Shown here: piece by piece, positions 1 through 9,860 of the stretch | How positions within the stretch are numbered: position 1 is the first letter of the stretch | Layout: every line of letters starts with the position of its first letter | NCBI GenBank assembly: GCA_030141605.1 | Contig: JAQGDQ010000800.1 | Location: 12,501 to 52,500, forward strand | DNA length: 40,000 bases | Source: Tubiluchus corallicola | Lineage: Eukaryota; Priapulida; Priapulimorpha; Priapulimorphida; Tubiluchidae | Reading direction: 5' to 3' | Program-made: the position numbers and the translations under genes | The notes under the pieces: model-generated | The model's database searches: none | Seen by the model: the letters and a program-made list of their open reading frames with translations, nothing else | What the model was told of the DNA's origin: nothing

Positions 1-234
1 ATCACTGCCTTCATTCTAAGAGGCATACTGGAAATTAGGTTCTGGCAGTACTCGGAAGTAATTTCTTTAACCCAAACGTCCTTGATAACTCTTCGCAAGT
101 CTTCAGCACTTGATGGCTGCCTGTCTGACCACTAGCAGTATGATGCAATCAACAAAGAATCTGATGAAATCAGGGTACAGTATGATGAAAAACCCGAAAA
201 CTCGAGCTTGGTCTTAAACTTTTGCCATTGACTG
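1..234 (-). mobile_element. Tc1-like transposon remnant, internally deleted
   Basis: On the minus strand, positions 126-1 read as the C-terminal part of a Tc1 transposase. It includes the words VWVKEIT and SMPLRMKAVI, which correspond to the family's W-x-x-I ... SMPRR-x-x-AVI ending. The frame runs off the left edge of the window. Positions 127-234 are a close copy of 3127-3238 and end in CAGT next to a TA, as expected for a Tc1/mariner terminal repeat. Terminal sequence therefore abuts C-terminal coding sequence, so the middle of the element has been deleted. It is not functional. Confidence 0.7.
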
Positions 235-570
235 TACCTTTGACCTCTACTACACACATGACGTGATTTGGCAATTAATTATTACGACGCTATAATGGCG
301 CATGTAACAAACCCAGTGTTGCCTAGGTAACCCAGTAACCTAGGTGATACGTGTGGTGTTGTGTGCAGTCACCAGATCTCCGTGCAGTGTGGCTCTTTTC
401 TAACTGCACGGCTGTTCATTTTACATCCCAAAACGATGCTCACGCCCCACTCCCAGGCTCTATAGGCTGTCCATGGATAGCTGAGTTTCGGAGATGCGGC
501 TATTTCAAAATTTTCCAAAGATGGCAAATAAAACTAGAAGAAACTGATGAGTAGCTAGCTTCATAGGGCA
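235..570. other. 5' flank of LRR gene A, nothing specific recognised
   Basis: This stretch contains the presumptive promoter and 5' UTR of gene A. No confident TATA box or initiator can be chosen, and no coding potential is convincing. The short open frame at 351-554 shows no recognisable domain. Confidence 0.4.
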
Positions 571-1156
571 ATGCTTCTCTTTTCTCTATTGGTAGCTCTT
601 CTGTTTTCTCCCGGATACGGTCAGGAATGCACCGAGAAAGATGCACCGATTCTGCACCCAACATGTGAGTTCAAAAGTTACACGTTTTGCACCATCCAGT
701 GTGCAAAACATTCTAAGATTACGCATCCTAGAGATTTGCTGGACTTATTCATAACAATACCGAAAAAGGCACGGAATGTCCATGTCTACAACTACAAACC
801 GGAAACACTTCCAGGAAACATGTTGCTCGGAAGGACGCTCCGGAACTTCAAACTGTTCGATGCACCTGGACTGCGGAGAATCTCCAAAAATTTTTTAAGT
901 GCAAAGGTTACAGAAGGCATTACCATACAAAATGCGGGACACCTCGTACATATTGATTCAGGTGCCTTCACTAATCAGGACAGGCTGGAAAAACTGGTGT
1001 TGCGTCAGATGCCCAGGTTAGCAATGAAAAAGCTGAATTTGTCAAAGGCTGCAGAATTGCTGAGTGTGGTGATAGCAAGAACTGGCATAACGACTTTGGG
1101 CATGTTGCAGTTGCACCCCAACGTGACGGTAGAAAACGTCACTCTTCAATTAACAG
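571..1156 (+). CDS. LRR gene A exon 1 (signal peptide, Cys cap, LRRs of module 1)
   Basis: The ATG at 571 was chosen because it opens directly into a hydrophobic leader (MLLFSLLVALLF) followed by a small-residue cleavage region. The exon holds the first Cys-rich cap and the sequence VYNYKPETLP, matched by YNYQNEELP in gene B. The donor is ACAG|gtaaaa after 1156 (phase 1). It joins in frame to the acceptor at 5765 and completes an Asp codon. Reading past the donor gives a stop within a few codons, inside a GTAG/GTGA microsatellite. Confidence 0.75.
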
Positions 1157-4100
1157 GTAAAAAGTAAGTAGGTAGGTAGGTAGGTAGGTAGGTAGGTGAG
1201 TGAGTGAGTGAGTGAGTGCGTGAGTGAGTAAGTAAATAAGTAATAAGTAAGTAAGTAAGTAGGCTGCTGGATCTGCTGATGGATAAGGGTGAGCATTATC
1301 CAGCAGATGGCGAGTTCGAATCGAATCGAATTTCTCACTTTCGAATTCGAATCGAACCGAATTTCAGTACTTCGAATTGGAATAGAATTCGAATTGAGTT
1401 TCAACGATTTCCGAACAATTTTTGAACCACCAGTGAAAGCGGTCTAAGAAAGATCGTGCATATCACTCAATTCTTTCTTCAGTAAATAATTTTTTTTAAA
1501 AATTGTGCTAATTGCGTGACCTTTCTAATGATAAAGAACGTATGTGGTTGAGGTGCTGAATCATTCGAATCTATAAATTTAGGTTAAAATCGAATTCGAA
1601 CAAAAAAACTCGTTCGAATCGAATTCGGACATTCGATGCTTACCCCCTACTGATGGAGCATGTAGCCTACGGTCAATTATAAGCGTAACCAAGTGATTCG
1701 AAGCCACAGTTTAACAGCTGAGGGTTTAGTTTATTTTTAATAATAAACTAGCAGTCAAAACTATAAATAGTAAAATAATTAAAGTATATATAATTATACA
1801 TAATTATGTTAAAGCACAAGAAAACCCTTCATAAACATAAAGCTTAAAAATTAGTTTTGAAATTTTATATCACTTACATACTGCCTTTTTGCATGCGGGA
1901 CTTCAATCGGCAGTCACGCTGTATAAATCATGTAAATTTAAACTTCTGCGATGACCGTTTAGGCGCAGCCATTTTGACGATAAGTCATTTGAAAGAAATT
2001 TAGATAACATTGTGTGAAGTTTGAAAAAATAATCAGAGCATTCGTAGCGCACAAGTCACTAACTAAATAAAATTTAAAATTACTGTATCTTGTCAATAAG
2101 ATTAAAAATATGTTTTTTGGTTAGTGAGTGGTGCACCCTGGAGAGTGAGTCAGCGACATTTTACCAATTGGTGAAAACATTTTAAATAATTAATAATTTT
2201 CTTTTGTAGTTGCATAAGTCTTTCTAGCAGGTAAGTGAAAAACTAAGTAACATAGATTTGCACGGAAAGTCTTTTGAGACATAATTTAACACTGCCTTTC
2301 CTTCCCTTGATTTACGTTTGGTACATGACGTCATGTAATGGCGACTTCGGAACAGTATTGCGGGAGATTTAAAATGAAAACAAACTAAAATTCCTTTCAA
2401 TGTGAGTAAGATATACATATAAAATTGCTATAAAGAAATATAATTTTTCAAGGCGATTTTTCTGAAACCTACTTCAGTTACCCCTTTTCTTGTCCTTCAA
2501 GCAATACAATTAACAAAAGGCAGCAACAGTTTGTCTGTCTGTTTGTCTGACCAATTTGTTTGATTTGACTGCATGTTTTTACGTCTTAAGACAAAATGTC
2601 TGCCAGCTGAAAGAAAAAATGTAGCTTAAAAATTAAAAAAAACATTTTAAATTTATTAGTAAAACTAGCAAAGGCCCCGCAAAAAATTTTGCATATAAAT
2701 TCGGTTATAATCAGCAATGCACGAACATCCTACCTAGTATTCGTTTTTTCGGCATGCTGTTAGGTCTCGACTACCATGAACTCGTAATGTTTCTATGAGG
2801 TTATATTCAAGAGTAGATATAAGCTCAGATTAACGTCATGCGTCCCATGATGTGGTCGTCTCTTTGGGTAGTCTTCCGCGGACGTCCAGACCGTTTCCTG
2901 TAAGTGCCATCAGTCTCGAATTTGATGACAGCTTGGTGCACGGCTGTCTTGGAAAACCGTAATCTAGTATATCCTTGTTGATGTAAAGTCACGATTTGAA
3001 CCCTCTGAGTCCCACTCAATGACGATTTTTTGCCCATTTTTTGGATCACAAGAAAAATACAAAACGGCCGATCTGTATGGATAGCGGCAGGCAAATGAGT
3101 CACTCTTACTCACTAGACGTACTGTTTCAAACCACTAGCAGTATAATGCAATCAACAAAGAATCTGATGCAATCAGGGTACAGTATGATGAAAATCCCGA
3201 AAACTCGAGCTTGGTCTTAAACTCTTGCAAATGAACTGTATGAATACTTTATGAGTCGTAATGTTTGAGAGGGGAACATGTGTTCACTACGACCACACGA
3301 CTGTGATCTTCGTATGAGGCCATACACCTGAGAAGATTATGAACCCACTGTGACATCATTATGTTCTCTTACTTGTGACCTTTTATCTATGAGTATCCTC
3401 TGACATCAAAACCAGGGGCAGCTCGTGTATGGATACTGTGGTACTGCAGCGCCCCCTGTCTTTACTCATTATTATCGATAATATTCAATATAATAAATCT
3501 TTTATTCTTTCTTTATACTTGTACCGAACCGGAGCACGTGAAACTAGCATTGTTGCGTCACAGCTCAGGCAATGTGGTGTTTGGCTGTTGTGCGCTTGCG
3601 GCCACGCGCACATGTCTCAGATATTGCGCTGAACTCTAGATAGCAAGGGTACTGTCCCTCACTGCAGAACGTGTTGGCAGTTGTCACGTGCTTAACCCTT
3701 TCATACCCGTTGTATCCCGTGGGATACGAGAATATTTTCTGCCTTTAAAATTAATAAAATTTTAAAACTGATAGTTATTTGATCTGTTAATAGTTATTTT
3801 GATTCAAGCCCATAACAATATACTAAAAATAGTGATAAAATGTCAAACTAGAAAATCTACATAGCATAAAAAACCACACAAGGTACAGTACTTTAGAGAC
3901 GACTTTGTAATGATCAGCATAGCATGCATACTAAATGTCTTAAAATACTTTAAAAAATTATCAGCAGTTGCAAAATGAAGCAGATTTTATGCTTCCATTG
4001 ATTCCCAATGTATCCCGTGCGATACAGGCTATATTTAGCACGCGGGCACAGGTAGAAAAAATAATTATTATGTGTAAACAAGATGGACATACTGAACAAA

Positions 4101-7100
4101 AGTACCAAGCCAAAAATTTTTTCCAATTAAAAAATAATTTGGAACTGAAAGGGTTAAAAGCCGTGTACCGCCATGTTCTTGAACTCGAACAGTTTAGGCT
4201 ATTCGTTTTAAAACAAAATTTTTTGTTTAGGATTTTTCAAGTTTTTGTATAAAATTGTTCGTTTGTTTAAAATTACAACATTACAAAATTACATATGTTT
4301 ATTTCGTTATACACAGTATTAAAACAATGGCTATTTTTTAATTTTGCCGCACCCCTACTAATTTTAGCTACGAGCTGCCACTGATTAAAACCATCATTTT
4401 TTACACCTGAATATCACGAGTTTCATATTAGCATTTGTGAAAGTCATGTTTAAAGTTGTATATCACTCACATTGTTTGATTGAGTTTAGGCAAAGAAGTA
4501 TGAACAAGAATAAAGAATCTATAAAAAATATTTGCATTGCACAAAACCGAAAAGTGTTTATTAAACTAAAGACACATGAGTAACATGACTGCTGCACAGT
4601 ACAGTGAGAATGAGAGTGTCCTGCACTGAACACTGAGAGTTAGACAGTGACTAGAAAGTAAAACCAGTACGTATATATAGGTACAGGTGACCTATGCAGA
4701 CTTGCAAAGGCTTCACAACAACCATTACTTAAAAATAGGGAGAGAACCAGTGAATATGCATTCACTGGACTATAAAATTATACTGGGGGTAAGTAGCTGG
4801 TAGAGTAACAGGATTAGTTCATAGATGGCAGCACCTAATTAAAATGTACAATTACAACTTCCACAGCATTTTATGACCTCATGCTGAGCTTGGTGTGCGG
4901 TAAAAATGGCACAGGTAAAAATGACACAAAAAAGGCTACATTCCCTGACCTCATATCTTGTGGTGGCTTTACTCCCTGAAAATGAAATCATTGCTTATTA
5001 ACTTTTTTCAAAAGGTGATGACACACGAACTGCAGATATTTCACTCCTCTTTGGAAGTTCAGAACAATGACATTGTTAAATGCGAGGTAGAACAATGGCG
5101 ATTAATCTATTTTTCGGCTTTTTTTTTGCAAAATTAATACTCTCATTTCTCAAGAACAGGAACGGGCCGGGGGCGGAGCCGGCCATGGATGAATAGCCCG
5201 TTCAGTGGTAGGTGTCATAGGCGTATTTAGAATTCGCGAGAGGGCCACGGCGTCCTGTAACGGACGTTTTCCCGGGCCCAACTCGCGATTTTCTCGAAAT
5301 TTTGTTCAAACAGCGTATAGAAAAAACGTTCTAGCGGCGTTCAGTGGAACTCTCGGAAGGAGATATACAGCTCTTTAGAAAGAGGAAGAACAGAGCTACA
5401 CGATGATGTGGGCTATATTTTAGTAATCGTCCACCAAGAGGAGTACCGACGAGTTAATTAGATGTTCTATTTTTGGCAATTTTCGCTTGGAAAACTGCTG
5501 ACGCAAAGCCATTGTTCTGACGTCATCCATTATACTCTGCCTATAAATTTAATTCAGTAAAAGCTGCTGCTGCTGGTTTTGCGTTAGATAAACAAACGAA
5601 CACTAGGTAGAATTTTCGCGCATTGTTGATTATATGCAATAATCATATGCAATAAGTGGATTTATATGCAATATGCAATAAGTGGATTTATACGCAAAAT
5701 AATTTGCTGGGGCCTTGCTAGTAGAAATATTAATACAGATGTTAATTCATTAGCTTTGTTTTCAGACAATAACTTTGTTTGTGATTGCGACGTTGCCTGG
5801 ACAAAAGTTCTGCCTTGGAAAGTTTCCGTCGTTCATTGCGCCATACCAAGTCATGGTTATGACAACCCGGTCACAGCAGAATTTTTTATACCTTGCGAAG
5901 ACCACACAAAACCACCTGCAAATTCTGAATGTGGACGAATATTGTCTGATTGTGAATACGTTTCGTATTCTCCCTGCGAGATGAAGTGCGGATTAAATGG
6001 CGACTTGTTCCCACAAAATGAATTATTAATCAGAAAATCACTTCCAAAAAACAAGAAGGTCAAATCGTTGTGGCTGTACAACCTGAAAATGAGCTCATTG
6101 CCCATTGGCTTCCTTCAAGACGTGAAGATACATGAGTTACAGATACGTAAATCAACTCTGGAGATAATACCCAACGATACTATTGCATGTGATGTGGAAA
6201 AATTGCGATTTATTGCGAACCCTTACCTTGAACAAATAAATGATATTGCTTTCTTTCCACTATCCAACCTTACTGAACTGGAAATTTCACATGCTTATCG
6301 TCTCACTTCCTTGGGGGTGCTAGATTTTGAGCTAAGTAACTTAGGGGTGTTTTCAATACATTCGACCAATCTGACTCACATACCGAGACCGAAATTGAAT
6401 CCTTTGAGGGCTGCAGATGAGCTAATCATCATACTAATTGGTAAGTTTTTTCAAATTACATTTTTTTGCTTTTACGGGCATGCCCTAAAAGTTTCCAAAG
6501 TGTTTCGGCTCCCATTTTAGGCTACAAACACAACAATGTTTTAGGAGATTTTTGTTAAACATCTTTGGTTGCTTCATTTGCTGCTGTTTTTCAACTGACA
6601 ATTTGCCAAACTATTAATTTTTGGGCTAAAGGTTACAGTTCCACACATACGCAATTAATTGTGAAGCTCGTGAAGAGGATCAGAGTTTTAGTATTAGGAT
6701 TAGGATTAGGGTTAGGATTAGAGTTAGTAGAGTTTCCACAGAATTTTAAAATAAATTTCCTTGACTTTTCCCTGTCCAAATATTAATTTTCCGTGATCAT
6801 GATAAACAGAAATTGCATAGCCAGTCATAACCAGCATGACCAGTTAGTCAGAGAGTTTACTGTGCAACTGCCAGTGAATTAGTGAGTGCCTGTCAGTGAG
6901 TTACTGAGTGTCTGCCAGTGAATTCCTGAGTAACTACCAGTGAGTTACTGAGTGCCTGCCAGTGAATTACTGAGTGACTACCAGTGAGTTACTGAGTGAC
7001 TACAAGTGAGTTTCTGAGTGACTACTGGTGAGTTTCTGAGTGCCTGTCAGAGAATTCCTGAGTGACTACCAGTGAGTTACTGAGTGCCTGCCAGTGAATT

Positions 7101-8592
7101 ACTGAGTGACTACCAGTGAGTTACTGAGTGACTACCAGTGAGTTTCTGAGTGCCTGTCAGTGAGTTACTGAGTGACTACCAGTGAGTTGCTGAGTGTCTG
7201 TCAGCGAGTTACTGAGTGACTACCAGTGAGTTGCTGAGTGACTACCAGTGAATTACTGAGTGACTACCAGTCAGTTGCTGAGTGACTAGCAGTGAGTTAC
7301 TGAGTGACTACCAGTGAATTACTGAGTGACTACCAGTGAGTTGCTGAGTGTCTGTCAGTGAGTTACTGAGTGACTACCAATGAGTAGCTGAGTGTCTGTC
7401 AGTGAGTTACTGAGTGACTACCAGTGAATTATTAAGTGACTCAGCTTCTGTAATTTTCAAAACATCCAATGCTTCACTAAACCAGGAAGCTTTTTTAACT
7501 AGGTGACATTTCTGGCTGGTACCCAATGCCGGTGCTTGGAAGTGCAGGGCCCAATTAGAAAATTGTCTGTGGTGCCCTCTACCGTACAAAAGCTCAAAAA
7601 TTGATGTCTTATGCTTTCCGGAAATATTCAAATATCTGAGCCAGGAACAAGCTACAACAAGAAATATATTCGTAGCTTTAATCCTGAATGGTAACAACGC
7701 GTTGTTGTCCTTCCCATGTTTGCTGTTTGGAGGTCATGTAACGTTTCTGAATGTAATTTTCTGAAGTCCCAACCCGAATAATTTTAGCTAGGAGCCGCCA
7801 CTTGCTTCGTGTAGTTTGCCAGTCCCAGCTATGCCTCTCTAGGGCTCACGCCTGGGCAAGGTGTATGGAGATCCTGAGTTGCCCAGACCGCAGGAACCCC
7901 CTCTCTTCCTCCCTGGTGTAGTCCAAAGGAAAGTGGAGCGATACGTTTGGCACCAGGTTGGCTGCAGGAGCTGCCGGAGTCAGTGAGCATGCTGCACTGG
8001 TCCGCCTTTGGGGCTCCACTTCTGATTTGGAAGGTTTACTCCTCTACACATGGCCGTTGGGTCACTTGACCTCCTCCGCTCTCTAGCCATTGGCTGCTTG
8101 TGCAGCTCCTCCGCCTAGTGTCGAGATACAGTGTGGGCATCCTGCAAGCCTACAGCACCTGGTATTCCTAGGCGGTCACCCATCCAAGTACTAACCAGGC
8201 TTTACGTTGCTTAACTTCGGTGATCAGACGAGAACCGGTGTTTTCAACGTGATATGGCCGTAGTACTCCACCATTAGCCACAATGATATGTAGTAAAAAT
8301 TGAAAACCTGTATGAAATATTTCATATTTTATTACAAGTCGAGATATATACTGACATACTGTACTTTTTAAACACCTACCGAAATTTCAAAACAAACAAT
8401 CAATAAAAACATTGAAGCATCGATATACGATAGTCAGACTGAATGGTTTCACTGCGTTCACACTATCAAGAATTTTCGTATACACTGGATGCTCATTCAT
8501 TTATCATAGAATTCTCAACTCAAGCGTGTAGCGGTAGCAGTAGTGGTAGCGGTAGCAGTGGTAGTAGCAGTAGCGGTAGCGGTAGCGGCGGC

Positions 8593-8657
<65 letters not shown>

Positions 8658-9628
8658 CAGTAGCAGTAGTAGTAGTAGTAAAATCTTTATTTGCCATTTT
8701 AAAAACATTGACTATCATAATAAAAAGACAGACAATCAGTGTTAGTTCATAAAAAACATGCACTGTTTTTAGCAAATGCATCTGGTGCAAGCTAAGCTAT
8801 AAGTGCAACTAGAAATTTAAAAATAAAATATAAACTAGTTTAGTAAGGTCTAGGAAAAATGAAATTATGATTTGAGTAAGTATCATCGTGTTCGTATGAC
8901 GGATATTCAAAACGAGTCATTAAATGTTTTTTTTAAATTTAGACTTGAATTTTGATAAAGAGCTGCTGTGTTTTAGTGATGTCGGTAATGAGTTCCAAAG
9001 TTGTATTGCTCGCTTAGTAGTGGAATTCTTTCCATATTGATTGTTCGTTCTAATGTTTCTTAAATTTAGTGTTCTGTTATTCATACTGGGGATTTCAAGA
9101 AGTGGGAGCTTATTGTTTTTGAAAGGAGAATTAATATTGTTGATATATTCATAGAGAAACAAGAGAGTTTGATAATCTCTGTGCGCTTCTCTTTGGGTGT
9201 GGCCTCTCTTGGCGCAGGGCCAAATTACAAGAAATCTATCAAATTGACTCAAAACCTCCCTGCTGGTTTCAAAAATTACTAGACCAGTGTCCTAGTTGTG
9301 AGCTTAGTGCCCTCCCACAATTCACAAGGAAATGTACTCCAAAAAAATCAATAATCCTATAACACCCTCTTAAAAAATTTACATAATATTTGCTTTAGAC
9401 AATCCGTTGGACTGCAACTGCTCTATGGCGTGGTTGAAGGATGAGTCGTGGTTAAACGTGACGTTTGACTGTAAAAATCCACCCAGGAAACATGACAAGA
9501 ATCCAATCAAAGATCTGAAAGATTTTGGGTGCCCAGAGCTAGCTAAAGCAAATGTTAACACTAGTTCTGCTGTCATCTTTATACTCATCGTTAGCCTTAA
9601 CTGCCTGCAGGTTGCTAATGCTAAATAG
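571..9628 (+). CDS. LRR gene A: secreted or GPI-anchored two-module leucine-rich-repeat protein (3 exons)
   Basis: The spliced product of exons 571-1156, 5766-6440 and 9399-9628 is 496 residues. Residues 1-17 are a signal peptide. Module 1 has a Cys-rich cap (C20, C32, C40, C44), weak LRRs, and an LRRCT-like cap starting C201-D-C-D-V-A-W and ending near C239. Module 2 repeats this: C251, C258, C266, C270, LRRs to about 420, then C426-N-C-S-M-A-W with C445 and C465. The last ~20 residues are hydrophobic, fitting a GPI signal or a membrane anchor. Both introns are phase 1 and fall just before an LRRCT cap, so exon 2 (675 nt) is a symmetrical exon that could have been duplicated. Family knowledge suggests extracellular binding or adhesion; the ligand is unknown. 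AATAAA lies at 9715-9720. I recognise no named orthologue. Confidence 0.75.
1157..1262 (+). repeat. GTAG/GTGA/GTAA tetranucleotide microsatellite
   Basis: A run of GTAG, then GTGA, then GTAA-type units starts within a few bases of the gene A exon 1 donor. It supplies many extra GTAAGT/GTGAGT-like strings just inside intron 1. Confidence 0.85.
1284..1649. mobile_element. hAT-type MITE with 8-bp target duplication
   Basis: The left end TAAGGGTGAGCAT and the inverted right end TAGGGGGTAAGCAT form terminal inverted repeats. They are flanked on both sides by CTGATGGA (1276-1283 and 1650-1657), an 8-bp duplication typical of the hAT superfamily. The interior is rich in TTCGAATTCGAA-like palindromic words and has no coding capacity, so the element is non-autonomous. 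It lies in intron 1 of gene A. Confidence 0.65.
1807..2190 (+). repeat. Dispersed repeat family X, copy 1
   Basis: This segment recurs by eye at 20810-21150 (inverted), 28238-28560, 28575-28710 (inverted, partial) and 38230-38345 (partial). Shared words include GCTGTATAAA, GTAAATTTAAAC, GCGCAGCCATTTT, TTTAGATAACATTG and ATATGTTTTTTGGT. No coding sequence and no clear termini were identified. Confidence 0.65.
2825..3238 (-). mobile_element. Tc1-like transposon remnant with transposase N-terminus
   Basis: Minus-strand translation from an ATG at about 3037 begins MGKKSSLSGTQRVQIVTLHQ, passes a second helix (SKTAVHQAVIKF), and reaches SGRPRKTTQRDD. This is the Tc1 paired-like helix-turn-helix plus GRPR hook, with a small internal gap. 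The frame ends soon after and no catalytic DDE region follows. The 3127-3238 end duplicates 127-234 and terminates CAGT beside a TA. It is a dead fragment in gene A intron 1. Confidence 0.7.
3239..3691. other. Intronic sequence, nothing recognised
   Basis: Part of gene A intron 1 between the Tc1 relic and the piggyBac-type MITE. No convincing coding sequence, RNA gene or repeat was seen. Confidence 0.4.
3692..4157. mobile_element. piggyBac-type MITE bounded by TTAA
   Basis: TTAA at 3692-3695 is followed by CCCTTTCA, and TGAAAGGG is followed by TTAA at 4154-4157. The ends are therefore inverted repeats CCCTTTCA flanked by the TTAA target that piggyBac elements use. The internal 458 bp contains the words GTATCCCGTGGGATAC and GTATCCCGTGCGATAC and has no transposase. 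It is a non-autonomous copy in gene A intron 1. Confidence 0.65.
4158..5159. other. AT-rich intronic sequence, nothing recognised
   Basis: Part of gene A intron 1. A short string near 4346-4380 (CACCCCTACTAATTTTAGCT) resembles the 7770-7800 and 27718-27730 segments and is probably a repeat fragment. No coding sequence is supported. Confidence 0.4.
5160..5550 (+). promoter_or_regulatory. CpG-rich island with a CRE-like palindrome and TATA-like box (possible alternative promoter)
   Basis: Positions 5160-5310 are markedly GC- and CpG-rich against AT-rich surroundings. TGACGTCA, the consensus CREB/ATF site, lies at 5518-5525 inside ATTGTTCTGACGTCATC, the same string found upstream of gene B. CTATAAAT follows at 5541-5548. 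An open frame starts at 5666 and reads in frame through the exon 2 acceptor. A second promoter serving exon 2 is an inference; a transposon fragment is an alternative. Confidence 0.3.
5766..6440 (+). CDS. LRR gene A exon 2 (LRRCT of module 1, Cys cap and LRRs of module 2)
   Basis: The acceptor tttgttttcag|ACAAT precedes D-N-N-F-V-C-D-C-D-V-A-W, an LRRCT-type start. The second Cys cap (C-G-R-I-L-S-D-C ... P-C-E-M-K-C-G) and about five weak LRRs follow. The donor is AATTG|gtaagt after 6440. At 675 nt with phase 1 at both ends, the exon can be included or skipped without changing frame. It carries the junction between two modules, so the gene looks like an internal tandem duplication. Confidence 0.75.
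6685..6726 (+). repeat. Degenerate TTAGGG/TTAGGA interstitial repeat
   Basis: About six or seven consecutive 6-bp units of the form TTAGGA or TTAGGG lie in gene A intron 2. A similar shorter patch is near 13090-13120. Confidence 0.6.
6725..6825 (+). repeat. Short dispersed 'TTTCCCTGACTTTTCC' repeat, copy 1
   Basis: This matches 29985-30085 closely, with shared words AGGGTTCCCACAGAATTT-like, TTTCC(T/C)TGACTTTTCCCTG and CAGAAATTG. It is an interspersed repeat fragment of unknown class. Confidence 0.5.
6858..7444 (+). repeat. 22-bp minisatellite
   Basis: About 26 tandem copies of a 22-bp unit approximating CCAGTGAGTTACTGAGTGACTA, with variants such as GTGCCTGT and GTGAATT. It lies in gene A intron 2. 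Confidence 0.9.
7780..8145 (-). repeat. GC-rich body downstream of the 5S-like sequence (candidate SINE body)
   Basis: A moderately GC-rich 370-bp block continues directly from the 3' end of the 5S-like sequence on the minus strand. It ends near GGCGGCTCCTAGCTAAAATT, a string related to one near 4350-4380. The composition contrasts sharply with the AT-rich flanks. With the 5S-like head it looks like a 5S-derived SINE; a 5S rDNA spacer is the alternative. Confidence 0.4.
8146..8265 (-). rRNA. 5S rRNA-like sequence (gene, pseudogene or SINE head)
   Basis: The minus strand reads TACGGCCATATCACGTTGAA, then TCTCGTCTGATC, AAGTTAAGCAACG, GGTTAGTACTTGGATGGG, TGACCGCCT and AATACCAGGTGCTGTAGG. These correspond in order to the 5' stem, loop B/C region, A box, C box and 3' stem of eukaryotic 5S rRNA. 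The length is about 120 nt. Substitutions are present (CAACGTAAAGCC where CAGGGTCGGGCC is usual), and no T-run terminator follows the 3' end. That favours a pseudogene or the head of a SINE over an active gene. Confidence 0.75.
8515..8682 (+). repeat. GGT/AGT/(AGC)n trinucleotide microsatellite
   Basis: Mixed GGTAGC/AGTGGT units lead into about 20 pure AGC repeats (8595-8654) and then AGT repeats. The tract abuts the 3' end of a minus-strand LINE, whose tail (AAATAAAGATTTTACTAC) grades into it. Homopolymeric open frames here are artefacts of the repeat. Confidence 0.95.
8680..9252 (-). mobile_element. LINE fragment: reverse-transcriptase polyprotein C-terminus and 3' UTR
   Basis: Minus-strand 9252-8920 encodes 110 residues ending RTLNLRNIRTNNQYGKNS, AIQLWNSLPTSLKHSSSLSK and FKSKFKKNI. 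This is the very common C-terminal tail of CR1/L2-type LINE proteins (W-N-S-L-P ... F-K-x-x-L/F-K). A 3' UTR follows, then AAATAAAGATTTTACTAC, a microsatellite-type tail. The copy is 5'-truncated and lies antisense in gene A intron 2. Confidence 0.75.
9399..9628 (+). CDS. LRR gene A exon 3 (second LRRCT and C-terminal anchor)
   Basis: The acceptor ttgctttag|ACAAT completes an Asp codon and begins D-N-P-L-D-C-N-C-S-M-A-W, parallel to exon 2 and to gene B exon 2. C445 and C465 complete the four-Cys LRRCT pattern. The C-terminus SSAVIFILIVSLNCLQVANA is hydrophobic, as in GPI-anchor signals. The stop is TAG at 9626-9628. Confidence 0.75.
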
Positions 9629-9714
9629 GCCTGTATAAATTACGTTCCTTCTAGAGATTAATTACCAATGATTTAATATCTTTGTGATTATGTAATATGA
9701 AAACACTAAATCTG

Positions 9715-9720
9715 AATAAA
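9715..9720 (+). terminator. Polyadenylation signal AATAAA of gene A
   Basis: A canonical AATAAA lies about 87 bp downstream of the gene A stop codon. Confidence 0.55.
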
Positions 9721-9860
9721 CAACAGCGCCACTGTGAAATGTTATTATTTATTTGGAAATGACTGGAAAACAGCGCAGATAAATTTTTATTTATGTATAA
9801 TGTGACGTGGCGGTCACTTGACGGCTTTATAGAAAAGTCACATCATGGCTTTATAACATT

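Noticed and set aside
8443-8790. Poly-Ser/Ala/Leu open frames
   Set aside because: They are products of the AGC/GGT microsatellite in all frames.
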